Shown here: in pieces, positions 10,674 through 21,700 of the stretch
Numbering within the stretch: position 1 is the first letter of the stretch
Layout of the letters: each line of letters opens with the position of its first letter
Assembly (NCBI GenBank): GCA_964036045.1
Contig: OZ038384.1
Location: forward strand, 35,776,238 to 35,840,237
DNA length: 64,000 nt
Direction of reading: 5' to 3'
DNA from: Eutreptiella sp. 'Long Island Sound 2002'
Lineage: Eukaryota; Euglenozoa; Euglenophyceae; Eutreptiales; Eutreptiaceae
Notes under the pieces: model-generated
What the model saw: only the letters and a program-made list of their open reading frames with translations
What the model was told of the DNA's origin: nothing
The model's database searches: none
Translations under genes and position numbers: made by a program

Positions 10674-10767
10674 CACATGTTAAACCCACTCGTGGGGCAC
10701 CCTGTGCACATGTTAAACCCACTCGTGGGGCACCCTGTGCACATGTTAAGCCCGCTCGTGGGGCACA
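10674..10767. repeat. 33-bp tandem repeat, three copies
   Basis: Three copies of a 33-bp unit starting ACATGTTAAACCC and ending GGGGCACCCTGTGC. The unit is 11 codons long. In the minus-strand frame of the dioxygenase-like gene each copy contains a TAA codon, the first of which is the annotated stop. Past these TAAs the frame stays open to a TGA near 10488. Confidence 0.85.
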
Positions 10768-12755
10768 CAGAGAACCCCCTGCCAGCCCACAGCCCCACAG
10801 GCCCACAGCCCCAGACCCACCTTTCCAAACACCCTGGTGCACCCCACCACCACCCTGTCGCGCCCCCTACCAATATTCCGCCCAACACCCCGGTGTGAAT
10901 CCTGCAGGGCAGGGGGAGAAGGGAGTAAGACCTTGCCGCTGCAGATGCAGCGCATCAAAAGCGGGACCTCGGCGCCCGCATCGCTCCGTGTACACCGCTT
11001 CTCCGGCCCGCGATGCCACGAGAAGCCGAGCAGCAAAGCCTGCTGTGCGGAGATGGGGCGGGAGCAGGGGGCCCAATACTGCTGCAGCATGGCGGCCTCC
11101 CCGGGTCCACTGTTACCCAGGTCGAGCCATGATGGCCCGCTTGTCCACAGAACGTCGCCTTCCTCCACGTACACGTGGCACATAGGGTCGGCGGCGTCCA
11201 GGGCAGGCCTGGCCAGCAGCAGCGGGTGGTATGGGCAGCCGGGGCCTGACGCGCCCACGGGGGCCAGCCAGTCGTCCAGCTGCTCAAACCGCGGCAGACC
11301 GACCGCGCCCTGCAGTCCCTCGCCGAAGGCGAAGTACTGCCCCCAGTGGCTGATAGCCCTGGGGTTGGGCAGCGGCCCGTCTCCCCGTGGCCGTGAAGCC
11401 AGCTCATCCTTGGCCCCTGGCAGAGGGTCAAGGATGAACCGCTCCACGTCCACCCACTTGTGACGCTCGTCGGGGGTGAGGAAGCGGAAGAGAACGACCT
11501 GCTTCCCCACCCCCGGCAGCGCGGCGAGACCCCGATGTCTCAGCGTGGAGGCAAAGAGAACCATGTCCCCACGCTGAAACTCGAAGGTCTCGACCCGCAG
11601 AGCGTCATGGTCACCCAGGTGGCTGCCCAGGTGCACCTCTAAATGATACTTGTCCGAGAGGACAAGCATCATTGAGAGATGGTCGGGCAGCTCACCCATG
11701 ATAGGGAGCGTCCCTGGCAACTTATCAATGTCAGTGTGCCAGGTCTGCTCCCTAGCATCTTCCCCGGCGGCAATTGCCGACCACTGCGTTGGGAAGAGAC
11801 CCCTCATCTCGGGCCAGCGAGCACTGCACTGCTGACTAGCCCGTTGCAAGGGGTCCCTTCCCAACACAGAGATAAGCTTGCCGGGCCGAGTACCCCAGCG
11901 CCGTGGCAGTTTGGGATCAGCCAAGCACTCCTCGCGAGAGTGTGCATTGGACAGCAGATCCCAAATTGCATCCGGCTGGGTGCCGCAGGAGTCGACGAGA
12001 ATGTGGTACCAGTTCTCGCACTCCTTGGCCTCTACCGCCCCCCTAACCACCCGGAGCCCCAAGTCGCACAAGGACTCATCCGACTCAAGGTCATGAGCCG
12101 GGAGTTCATGTGAGAACACCGGGGCAGCCAGGGAAATGTAGGGGGGAGGGGAGGCGGCACCGCGGAGGAACACGGGCTCCTTGGTCCTGTACAAGGCTGG
12201 GGTGGTGTAGTCGGGCACCACATGGCACCACTCAGGAATGATGGGACAAGCCGAAAGGCTTTCCCACCATTCCCCTGACACCACCCCGACCCCGAAAGGC
12301 AGGGGCTCAAGGAGTCCCTTCTTGGGAGCGACGTGGCTCACACCAAGATCTGAAGTCCAACCGTGTTGGAGATCTTTGGTGTCATGAACCCGTGTCCCGA
12401 ACTCGTGGGGGGTACCGATCAGCTTTCCTGAGGACTGCTGCACCAAATCTTGGACAGCAGCCACAGGAAAGCGGAAGCGTACGGCACGAAGAGCTGGATG
12501 CACCTGGCGCAACATTTGGTTGCACCGGTGCATCCAGCTCTTTCCAAGAAGGGTCACATCGGTCACGTTGATGTGGACCACTTCTGGGGAAGGGGCAGGG
12601 AGCTGCTGGGCCCACAGCTTCAAGGGCTCTAGGTCCGTCGAAGGCACCCCCGGGTACGCTGCCTCTGTGAAAGCGGTAGGTACCCGGGGGCGACTAAGGA
12701 AAGACGCGAGAGCCTTTGAAGCTGCCGGTTCCAGGCCTGGGACAACAATAGACAT
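10746..12755 (-). CDS. 2-oxoglutarate/Fe(II) dioxygenase-like protein
   Basis: The product is 669 residues from an ATG at 12753-12755. A double-stranded beta-helix dioxygenase signature is visible: H340 and D342 in TWHTDIDKLPG give the HxD iron motif, H407 in GDMVLFASTLRHRGLA gives the distal histidine, and R424 in VVLFRFLTP could bind the 2OG carboxylate. Enzymes of this fold hydroxylate or oxidise a substrate using Fe(II), 2OG and oxygen. Substrates in the superfamily include methylated DNA bases (TET/JBP, AlkB), proteins and small molecules. The N-terminal 320 residues are not recognised. The last 80 or so residues are low-complexity and may be untranslated or altered by splicing. Because it is carried by a transposon between CpG-rich palindrome arrays, DNA-base oxidation is an attractive role, but this is inference. 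Confidence 0.6.
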   Translation of the reverse strand: MSIVVPGLEPAASKALASFLSRPRVPTAFTEAAYPGVPSTDLEPLKLWAQQLPAPSPEVVHINVTDVTLLGKSWMHRCNQMLRQVHPALRAVRFRFPVAAVQDLVQQSSGKLIGTPHEFGTRVHDTKDLQHGWTSDLGVSHVAPKKGLLEPLPFGVGVVSGEWWESLSACPIIPEWCHVVPDYTTPALYRTKEPVFLRGAASPPPYISLAAPVFSHELPAHDLESDESLCDLGLRVVRGAVEAKECENWYHILVDSCGTQPDAIWDLLSNAHSREECLADPKLPRRWGTRPGKLISVLGRDPLQRASQQCSARWPEMRGLFPTQWSAIAAGEDAREQTWHTDIDKLPGTLPIMGELPDHLSMMLVLSDKYHLEVHLGSHLGDHDALRVETFEFQRGDMVLFASTLRHRGLAALPGVGKQVVLFRFLTPDERHKWVDVERFILDPLPGAKDELASRPRGDGPLPNPRAISHWGQYFAFGEGLQGAVGLPRFEQLDDWLAPVGASGPGCPYHPLLLARPALDAADPMCHVYVEEGDVLWTSGPSWLDLGNSGPGEAAMLQQYWAPCSRPISAQQALLLGFSWHRGPEKRCTRSDAGAEVPLLMRCICSGKVLLPSPPALQDSHRGVGRNIGRGRDRVVVGCTRVFGKVGLGLWACGAVGWQGVLCVPHERA

Positions 12756-12847
12756 GGTGTGAAAGAGAGGACCTATGGGAGCGAGAAGGAATGGATGGGT
12801 AGGCGGATAGGGGGGCGGAGGAGAGGCGGAAAGGGGGGGGAACCCTC

Positions 12848-13012
12848 TGAGTGAGCCCCCAATTAGCTCTCACTGAGCGCTCACTGAGCGCTCACTGAGC
12901 CATTTGGCGCGCTCAGTGAGCGCTCACTGAGCGCTCACTGAGCGCTCAGTGAGCCGGCTCAGTGACGGCTCAGTGACGGCTCAGTCGGGCGCTCAGTCAA
13001 CTGAGCCGTCGC
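12848..13012 (-). repeat. Right subterminal GAGCGCTC palindrome block
   Basis: This is the inverted counterpart of 6094-6262. It lies just upstream of the dioxygenase-like gene, with about 90 bp between the block and the ATG. Confidence 0.8.
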
Positions 13013-13141
13013 CAAAAAAAGTACCCCCCCCCTTGAACCTTGACCAAGTGAGTATCTAAAACTTCTAAAAACATTAAATGCACATTACCTAGCATGCAAA
13101 ACGCACAACAAACAAGCACAAAGACATCGCAATGCACAACT

Positions 13142-13199
13142 GAGCCCCAAATGAGCCCCAACTTCACATTTCCACTTAGCCACCAGTGAGCCGCAGGTA
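13142..13199 (-). repeat. Right terminal inverted repeat
   Basis: The reverse complement matches 5895-5941 except for an extra stretch of about 11 bp. Its outer end reads AGTGAGCCGCAGGTA. Confidence 0.8.
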
Positions 13200-13203
13200 C
13201 GCG
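13200..13203. other. Possible CGCG target-site duplication, right
   Basis: It matches 5891-5894. The LINE halves keep the same frame only if no base is removed at the junction (7305 bp is divisible by 3). Removing one 4-bp copy gives a frameshift, so CGCG may not be a true duplication or the LINE was already damaged. Confidence 0.35.
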
Positions 13204-14552
13204 GGAGCGCCCGCAGGTCCTGCAGGCTCCACCCGTCCAGGCCCATGGCCGATGGGCGCATGGCCATGAGGCGGCGCCTGAGGTACGGCCCTGTCAGCTG
13301 CTTGGCCAACATGGGTACGCGATACAGCAGGTGCCCGTACTTCGCCACGAAGGCATCTGGGCAGGGCTCCGGCCCTTCCGCGTACTTGCGGTTGATGGGC
13401 CCCCACGCCGCCCGGACCAGCTCGTCCATCTCCTGGACGTTGGCCGTGGGGGTACCATCCGGCCGCGCAATAAACACCACCGGCGGTGAGAACCCCTCCT
13501 CCTTGAGCCATCGGTACACTGCACCTGGCTTGGTTCCCCACTCGGCCTGCAGCCAGGATCGCCACGCCTGCACTCGCTCCCGGTCCTCCCGCTGCACCTG
13601 TGTGGCCGCCAGCCTCTTGAGCTGCTCTATGCACTCGTCCAGTGCCGCCGCGGACGGCACGGACGCCCCGGCGTTGGCTACCGCCTGCGGCGTCAGCGGA
13701 AATCGGGCCAGTTCCGGCATCTGCAACTCGTGCAACCGCTGCACCCGCCGGCGCAGCGCGCACCAGGAGTGGGACGTGCTCTCCCCCCTCCCCCGCACCC
13801 TGTCGGCCGGCCGTTGTGGGGGGTGCGCTTGCCGCCGCAACGAGCGCGCCGCCCCCTGCGCGGCATGTATGCGGGCCAGTACCGACGTCTTCGGCCCTCC
13901 GCCTGCCCGCATCTGCTTGGGGCATTGCCGCACCTCGCGGATCAAGGCCGCCGTGCCCCGCCCCCGTGGCAGGGCCATCGGTGCCACCGGCAGTGGGTGC
14001 GCCTGGTCGACGTCCTCGGGCTGCAGGGTGGGCACCGACAGCGCCAGGAGGGACTCCTCTGCCGCCCACGTCCAGTAGGACCACAACGCGTCCACCTCCT
14101 GCAACGCTAGCAACCGGTCCCAGTCCGGTTGCAGCGGCGCCGTCAGCCGCTCCTCCAGCTCCATCCGCAAGACTGATTCCCTCTTGGGCACCTCCACTGG
14201 CCGGGGGCGCACCGCTCGGACCAAGCGCTGCGCGGCCCGCTCCATGGCCAAGGTGAACACCACCGGGAGGTGTCCCGGGATACCCGTGCCGGGCAGCGCC
14301 GCGACGTCCGTGACCATGGCCGCCACGCGCGGGTCTGCAAGGACCCCGTCTATGCGGGTGCCCGGGTGCACCCCCTGCCTGTGGTAGGAGCACTGCAGGG
14401 GACGCCCTGTGCCTGTGGCAAAGGCGGCGTCCACGTCCACGAGCCGCTGCGTCAGCAGGTGCCCCAGGACCACTGGCGGCAATGCCCCCAGCTCCCCCAG
14501 GGGGAAATTGAAATCCCCCCCGACGACGAACGGGGCATTCCCCAGCCTTGCC
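13204..14552 (-). CDS. LINE APE-type endonuclease, C-terminal part, and pre-RT region
   Basis: The frame begins without a start codon at the truncation. It shows the AP-endonuclease signatures expected late in that domain: VVGGDFNFP (the GDFN motif, about 14500-14525), GTRIDGVLADP (substrate-binding region) and GIPGHLPVVF with the catalytic-type histidine. A linker of about 320 residues follows, then MAMRPSAMGLDGWSLQDLRALP, which is the usual lead-in to a LINE RT. The RT itself resumes at 5894. The domain would nick target DNA to prime reverse transcription. The first endonuclease motifs (N, E and so on) are missing through 5' truncation, so this copy cannot be active. Confidence 0.8.
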
Positions 14553-14708
14553 TGTGTGTGCGTTGTACTATTAACGAGGGTTGATGGCTTTTAATGTCCT
14601 GGCCGCTCTTGCGACGGGAGGGTTAGGGGTTAGCGGGTTAGAGCCTGCCTGAAGCCTGCCCTATCCCACCCCCGGCCCCCCGGTATGTCGCGGCGCGGCG
14701 GAAGGACG
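14551..14708 (-). repeat. LINE 3'-terminal block, copy 2
   Basis: The block is nearly identical to 1682-1839. It lies directly upstream (on the minus strand) of the truncated endonuclease, so it is the 3' stub of a different, heavily 5'-truncated LINE copy placed head-to-tail with the next one. Confidence 0.75.
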
Positions 14709-14783
14709 TCCGCCCTTGACTTAAGTCACCTCACTTGAGGCTCTCCCGTGCACCATCACCGGCACCCTGCTGCCCCCCTGACT

Positions 14784-14852
14784 GTACTATTAACGAGGGT
14801 TGATGGCTATTAATGCCATCAACCCTCGTTTATGTTGTACTATTAACGAGGG
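14784..14852. repeat. Inverted pair of LINE 3' termini plus a third copy
   Basis: TACTATTAACGAGGG-type ends meet in inverse orientation, giving a perfect 16-bp stem (14792-14807 with 14815-14830) around a 7-nt loop TATTAAT. A third direct copy of the end motif follows at 14837-14852. Confidence 0.7.
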
Positions 14853-16300
14853 AGACCCATATTTGGCGGTAGTGCAATCGGCATATTTGGCCCGGCACTT
14901 GGGCGGCATTGTGCATATACTCATGTTTGCGTTTATCCACGGAGTCAGAACCTCTAAGGTGTGGCGGGCTCCACTAACTTCCGATGACGCGTGCCCGTGT
15001 CCCATGAAAAACAGGGTCCTCAACAGTGCCGTGTCGCCATCATCGACCTGCATCCCCTGCGGCCGTGGGGTTGGGGGGGAGGGGGGGATCGGGGATTTGG
15101 GTCACCGTCGCTTGGGGGCTCGTGGTGTTGGTGGTAAGTGAGCTCAGCGTAGTTGCATCTGCAAGTGTGCTGGGGCTGCAGACTGCAGCCAGGGACTTTT
15201 GTTGGCACCTGCCAGGTCAGGCACTGTCCTTTTGCCCAGACCTTTGTGCGGGGTATTGACCTTGTGATGTGTGTGCATGTGTGTGTTTGACGCCAAATCC
15301 ATTGAAATCATGCTTAAAATGAGGTTCAACATTCTAAGAGCCACTGCTAAGCGACCGAATTGCGAGTTCCGCTGTTTTGATGCCCTGTCTTCGGGTTGCT
15401 GCCTTTAGGCAAATGGGTTCACGACACCGGGCACGCAAACATGGAACAAGAGGTGTGTGTGTGTGTGTGTGTGTGTTCACTAGGTGTTGAACCATTTTTA
15501 CCAGGTCTCCCGGTTGAGCCCGTATAGGCCACACTGGCGTCCTCGGGTCGGGTCGCTTACCCCATCATAGCAGGCCCACGGTGCAGGCCAGGGCTGTGAG
15601 TGCGTCCCTGTGTTACCCCTCGACCAGCGCGATATGCACTTGGGCCAGAACCTGGCTCGCTGCCCCAGGACCACCCTGGAAGTGGGGTGGTGGCTCCGTG
15701 GCTTCCGCCGGGCCAGCTCCACAGCATGTGTGTGCACTAGAGTTGGTGGCTGTGGCGCAGCGCAAGGTGGCGCACAAGTGGAGCGTGGTCGCACATGGGC
15801 TTGAGCCGGGGCAAGTGGTTTATTCGCCGCAGTGCAATAATTCTTGCTGTGCATCTGTGCATCCAGTGCAGTTTGTGTGTGCCAAAGACATGACTTGGGC
15901 AAGGCATTCTTCCAACCTACTCACTACCTCTGTGGTGTCGTACTCGTGGAACGACTACCTGCGGGTAGTGTCCGAGAATGCTTGGGGGCCGGAAGCCTGT
16001 TTGGTCAGCTATTGTGTACCATAGCCAGTCACGATGCTAATGTTGTGCTAGTTGAGGAACTTTGGGAACTCGTTCCTCACAAGGATTGTTGCTCTGCGCT
16101 GCCTAGCATCAGGTGTAGCATACAATACAGGGTGGTCGAGCAAGGTGGATCTGAGGACGGGGATAGGCACATGGGTTGCATGGGCACTCGAAATCCAGGT
16201 CATATGGGGCACACAAGCGCCTAAACACGCTCGCATCATCATCCCGAAGCGGCAGGGGTTAGTTGTATTGCCAGCGCAACATTGCTTCACAAGTAGCACA
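14853..16300. other. Intergenic with a TG microsatellite
   Basis: A TG repeat lies at about 15452-15476. A plus-strand frame at 15581-16024 is uninterrupted for 147 codons but shows no motif I recognise. Nothing else can be supported. Confidence 0.4.
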
Positions 16301-16321
16301 CCTGCCGTCATGCACACGGCA

Positions 16322-18721
16322 CTAGCTCTGCAAGAAGTTTAGCTCAGCCCGGAGTTGCAAATCGCTACAACCCCTTCCTCTAGCGCACACGAGGGTGCAC
16401 ATGAGGACACGTGGGGTATCGGCGGGCAAGCCCGATACCAACCTCGGCAGCCTATTGACTGCAAGATGTAGGGTGTGCAGAAAAGCTTTGGGCAGTGCAC
16501 GGCCACGGGCCAGGCTATCCCGTTTGGAAAGAAGGTAGACACTAACAGCTCTAGTGCTCAGCACAAAGTTGGACAAGTACTGCTCCAGAAAGGCGTGAAC
16601 CTTCAATACTAGATAGAGTAACATCCTCTGGAAATCTGCAAGCCCTTTGCCATGCTCCAGGCCCACCCCCATGATGACTGGTGTGTCAATGGCCGCTGAT
16701 ACCGGGTTCCCGTGAACTACTTTGAGGCCTGGCCGACACACTACTGTGCTGTGGACGCGCGTATGTTGGTGTGTGTGCTGCATTTTGGAATGATTAATGG
16801 GTGCACACGCATCCTGAGCCATCACATGGGCCACGCTTGCCACTACTGCTACTTCTCTAGTGTTGCACCCCAACCACCGACAGTCGTAGCTATATACGAA
16901 CTGCATTAACGGCACCCGGGCGGCGAGCCACCATCGCAACGTTTCTATCTCCCGAGTGCGAAAATCCCCCATGTTTGTGTATGCGGTTGCCGCACAAGAG
17001 GAACCTCGTGAAAATTCAATGGCGGGCGTCACTAAGGGTGCCAGGCCACTGACGGACCCCAGCCACACCTGCATGCATTCGTAGAAGTTGTGTGCACAAC
17101 CCCCATAGTCACAACCTCACGGCGTGCCCGCCGTCAGCGTGCATTTGGCCGTAGGGGCTTATCAAAAGCCCTGCTTTCATCAGGATGCACTTTATGCACC
17201 TCCCGGTGCATCCCCAAGCTCAAGCTGACGGTCGCCTTAGCACTAAGGGCCATAAACTGTGTGGACAACTCTTTGCGGTGCGCAAACGTTGCACCTCGCC
17301 ACACACCCGGGGCTTTGCCCTGGGACACGAACCATCCCCGCAAAGGTCTTGTTGTAGCAAGACCACACTTTAATGAGACGAGCACACCCCACATGATGAG
17401 GTGGGCGTTTTTCATGTATGCTGAGCCGCAACACGCCATTGGAAATGGCACGAAAAAACAAGGATAGCAACGGGGCATACAAAGACCGGGTATATGTGGC
17501 TGGCTAGGGCATGGCCGTTATGATGCGAAAAAGTATGTCGTGGTATGCCAACACATCGGACGCACTGTCACGCATAGCACGCCACACTGCACGAGGGGTA
17601 ATCTGCTTCTGAGTAGGCAGCCTTAGGATGCATTTGAGATGCACCGCAGGATCATTGTCCCAAACTCCATTACGCATGTGCCTCAATAACAATGCAAACT
17701 TGCGGTCGTCACGTGCGATGAGCTCTTGACCCCGGGTTGCACAAATCAAAAGGGCCGGGCTGTTCATACACATACCACACTTTGCCTGATAAAACTCGAG
17801 ATGGTATGCGGCCTCACACGGAGGTTCCTCTGGTGTCCGAGAATCTTTGGCGGCCGTGAGGACCACTGGCTAGGCATTGGGAAGTGCTTTCTGCATATGC
17901 ATGCGCACATTGTTGAGGATGTCGGAGTTGAGCCACAGCCCTCGCTGAAAAAGTACATCACGCACGGATTGGTGCCATGCAAGCAACATTTCAGCATCAA
18001 ATGTCGCAGCTGCCAAGCTACCTCCTCGTCGCCTCACGCAATCGGCGCTCACTCGCAGGGAAGACGGCGGGAGCACTGGGTCCGCTAGGAACCAACACAC
18101 ATGAACCCTCGCATCAGGACGGCAGACCTAGTATTTCAGCCACCACCGGACAGGTTTCGCATACTTGCAACCTCCTGCACCTGTTCTAGACGAGCTGCTC
18201 GATGCTTGTTACGCTTGACATATGCTATGGACTGTGCGCCGATGAAACCAATGACATCTGCGACCAATACCCGATGGGTGCACCCCCGGGTATAGGTCTA
18301 ACAACGAGACACGCAGATTCTTGGACACCATGCGGTAATCAATCAATCCATTGCACTGGTTATGTGCGAATTCCCTGCCCAAGTCACATTAGTGGCCTGT
18401 CAAAGGGGATAGTCTAGGTCCACGCTGGCCAAACATTGAACCCTACAAAGTAGACGCGTCACAAGGGAACCGTTGCCCCTTGAAGTAGTAAGATACCTGG
18501 CGAAAACCACACCTTGGGGTGAGACACGCCTAACTCGGGCTCCGATGGCGTTCCTTAGCAAGTTCATTCCCTTTAGGATCAAAATGACGATTAACATACA
18601 ACATACAAGCGCCTCCTGAGTGCATCACCAGAACAACCTGCCAATCCCGCCGGTCATGCAGCACCACACAGCCCGGCCGTACCGCATCACCCGGGCACCA
18701 CCGATGCACAAGAATGGCCAA
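16322..18721 (-). pseudogene. Degraded coding region of unknown type
   Basis: A chain of minus-strand frames with protein-like composition (for example 18530-18721, 17870-18100, 17504-17866, 17134-17478, 16322-17074) is broken by stops and frame changes. Stretches such as DWQVVLVMHSGGACMLYVNR and NDPAVHLKCILRLP look like former protein, but I cannot assign a family. It may be a decayed transposon gene or an intron-containing gene read through. GC content is lower than in the LINE region. Confidence 0.25.
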
Positions 18722-18759
18722 GCCTTACCGGGACGCACGACGGTCCCCTGGAAAATGCG

Positions 18760-21700
18760 AAAACTGAAACTCGCCTCAAACAACCTCTGCTAAATAGGAA
18801 AGGACCCAAACACCCTGTCTTGCCGATAAGACTGGCCTAAAACAAACTGCCCTATGTAGGACAGGCCCCATACCCCCTGTCTCGCCAATGAGACTAGACT
18901 CAAATGGCCCCTACTATATAGATAAGGCCCCAAAAACGCGCTCTCGCCAGCGCGACTGACCTCAAACAGTATCCGCTATATTGAGAAGGCCCTAAGATCC
19001 GAGTCTTGCTGGCGAGACTGGCATCAAATGTAGGCCCCAACAAAGAGAAGGCCTAAATCCCACTCTAGCCGGTGAGAGTGGCTTCAACTACCCTCTCCTT
19101 TACAAAAAAGGCCCCAACAATGCTGGTATCTCGGCTTAGACGATCAAGAAATACCCCCTTCTTTCAAGAAAGGACCCCAAAATCCTAGTCTCACCGGCGG
19201 GATGTACCTCCAAAAACGTCACTCGCATAGGGAAGGACCCGAATTCCCAGTCTCGCCGGCGAGTTTGTGCTCAAACAATCTCTCCTGTATGGACATGGCC
19301 CAATGATTCCAGTCTAGGTGGTGACAATGTCGTTAAACTGTTTCCGCTATAGAGGAAAGGCCCCCACAGCCTTACCTTGTTGGCAAGATGCGCCTCAAAG
19401 AACCTCTCCTGTATACAGAGGACCTTAGAACTCCAATTTTGGGCCCAAGGCTGGCCTCAAACGACCACTTCTATGTAGCAAAGGCCGCAAACCCGCCTTC
19501 TCGCCGACAAGAGTGGACATAAACGGCCTCTAGTACATCGAGAAGGCCCCCAAAACCGAACTTCGCCGGCAAAGCTGGCCTTGAACCTTCCCTCTACCAA
19601 GAAAGCCCCAATATCCCGGTCTCGCCGGCGAGGCTGGCCTGAAACAGCCTCTCCAATACAGAGAAGGCAGTGAAATCAGATTCTTCTTGGTCAGACTGAC
19701 CTCAAATAGCCTCCTCTATTTAGTTAACGCCGCACAATTACCATCTTGCATGCGAGATTGGCCTCAAAAGGCCTCTCCTATATAGAGGTTGCCCCGAAAT
19801 GCCGTTGTTCTTGGTGAAAAAGGCCTCAAACAACCTCCTCTATTGAGGTAAATCCTAATCTTGCTGAGAGACCGGCCTCAAACAATGTCTCCCATATAGA
19901 GAACGCCCCGAAATCCCAATCTTGCTGGCGAAACTGGCCTCAAACAACCTCTCCTATACAAAGAAGGCCCCAAGATCCTAGTCTCGCCAAAGACATTGGC
20001 CTCAAATGGCGTGGTGTATATACGGAAGGCCCAAATATCCTACTCTCACCTTCAAGAATGGCCTCAAACAAGCACTTTATAGCAAAGGCCTCCTATGCAT
20101 AGGAGAGGGTGTTTGAGGACAGTCTCGCCGGCGCGCTTAGGATTCTTGGGCCTTTCTTGTATAGGAGAGGCCGTTTGAAGTCGGTCTTGCCGGCGAGACT
20201 CGTACTTGGGGGCCTGCTCTATATGAGAAAGCCACTTTAAGGCCTTTGTCACCGGTGAGAGTAGGACTTGGAGGCCTTATGTACATAGGACGGGTTGTTT
20301 GCGGCAAGCCCCGTCGGCACACTTGGGATTTTTGCGCCTTCGCCACATAGGAGAGGCTGTTTCAGTTTGTTTAGCCGGTGAGATTCGGTTTTTTGGGGCC
20401 ATCTGTATAAAAGAGACTTTGTTTCAGTGTAGGCTCGCCGGCGAAGCTGGAATAGTCGGGCCTTCGCTATGTAGGAGAGGCCGTCTGCGGCTACTCTCGG
20501 AGGCAAGACTAGGATTTCGGGGCCTTCTCTATATACCATAGACAGTCTGAGGCCAATCTCGGCGGCGAGACTAATATTTGCGGCCCTTTCCTACATGGGC
20601 CTGCCTAGTCTTGCCGGCTTGACTAGGACGTTGGGGCCTTCTCCGTATAGTTTGAGGCCATCTCGCCGGCGAGACTGAGATTTTCGGCCCTTTCCAGTAT
20701 ACGCCAAGCTATTAAAGGAATCTCTCACCGGCTAGACTAGGATTTTGGGGCCTTGTTTGAGTCCGGTCTCGCTCGCAACACTGTTAAACTGGGGCCCTCT
20801 GTGTAGAAGGGAGGTTTTTTGAGGCCACTCTCGCCGGCGAGATTCGGTGTTCAGCACCTTATCTAAAAAGGAGTCCACTCACGCCCGCGAAGGCGGGTTT
20901 GGGGCCTTTCCTAGATAGCAGATGTTGTTTCAGGCCAGTCTCGGAGACGAGACTGGGATTATCATGGCTTCTCGGTTTAGGAGAGATTGTTTTAGGCCGG
21001 TCTCGCCGGCGAGACTGGGGTTTTGGGGCCTTCCCTATGTAAGAGAGGCTGGTTTCAGAAAGTCTGAGCGGCGAGATTGGGAGTGTGGGCCCTTCTTTAT
21101 GCAGGGGAGGATTTTTGAGGCCAAACTAGCTACCAAGCCAAGGATTTCAAGGCCTCACCTATTCACGAGAGGCTATTTGGGGCCGATCCCACCAGTGAAG
21201 CTGGGATTTGGGCGTTCTCTCTAGACAGAAGAGGCTATTCCAGGATAGTGCGGCCCGCGACACTGGCATTTCGGGGTGTTCTCTCCAAAGGATAGGCTGT
21301 TGGAGGCCAATCTCGACAACGAGACTAGGATCTTGCAACCTTCCCCGTTAAACCGAGATTGTTTGAGGTTAGTCTCGCCGGCGATGAGGCAAGTTGGGCG
21401 CTCATCCTTTTTCCAAGGTTGTTTGAGGCCAGTCTAGGAGGCGAGAGTGAGATTTTCTGGATTTCTCTGTATAGGAGAGGCTGTTTGAGGCTAGTCTCGG
21501 AGGCAATGCTGGGATTTAGGGGCTTAGCCTATGAGAGAGAGGTTGTGTGGGGAAAGTTTGGCTGGCAAGACTAGGATTCTTGGGGCCTTCTCCATCTAGG
21601 GAAGGTTGTTTGCGACCAGTCTCATCGGGAGTTCCTATGTCAAGAAGGCCCAAAGACCCAATCTTGCTAGGGATAAATTCCTCAAATACCCCCCCCCCCC

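Larger units (their letters stand above)
5895..13199. mobile_element. 7.3-kb three-gene DNA transposon inserted in the LINE
   Basis: The element is bounded by terminal inverted repeats beginning TACCTGCGGCTCACT. It also has subterminal inverted repeats of about 165 bp (6094-6262 against 12848-13012). It interrupts a LINE whose two halves lie immediately outside. All three genes are on the minus strand: a dioxygenase-like gene (10746-12755), a coiled-coil gene (9436-10299) and a transposase candidate (6302-8050). A palindrome-rich block separates each pair of genes. Linking a transposase to a 2OG/Fe(II) dioxygenase recalls the published association of KDZ (Kyakuja-Dileera-Zisupton) transposons with TET/JBP genes. 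I cannot show that either protein belongs to those families. The genes have long open frames, which suggests a fairly young insertion. Confidence 0.75.
13200..14552 (-). mobile_element. LINE 5' portion (endonuclease and pre-RT)
   Basis: This is the upstream half of the LINE whose RT is at 2792-5894, in the same orientation. The 5' end is truncated inside the endonuclease at about 14552, where it meets the 3' tail of another LINE copy. Confidence 0.75.
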
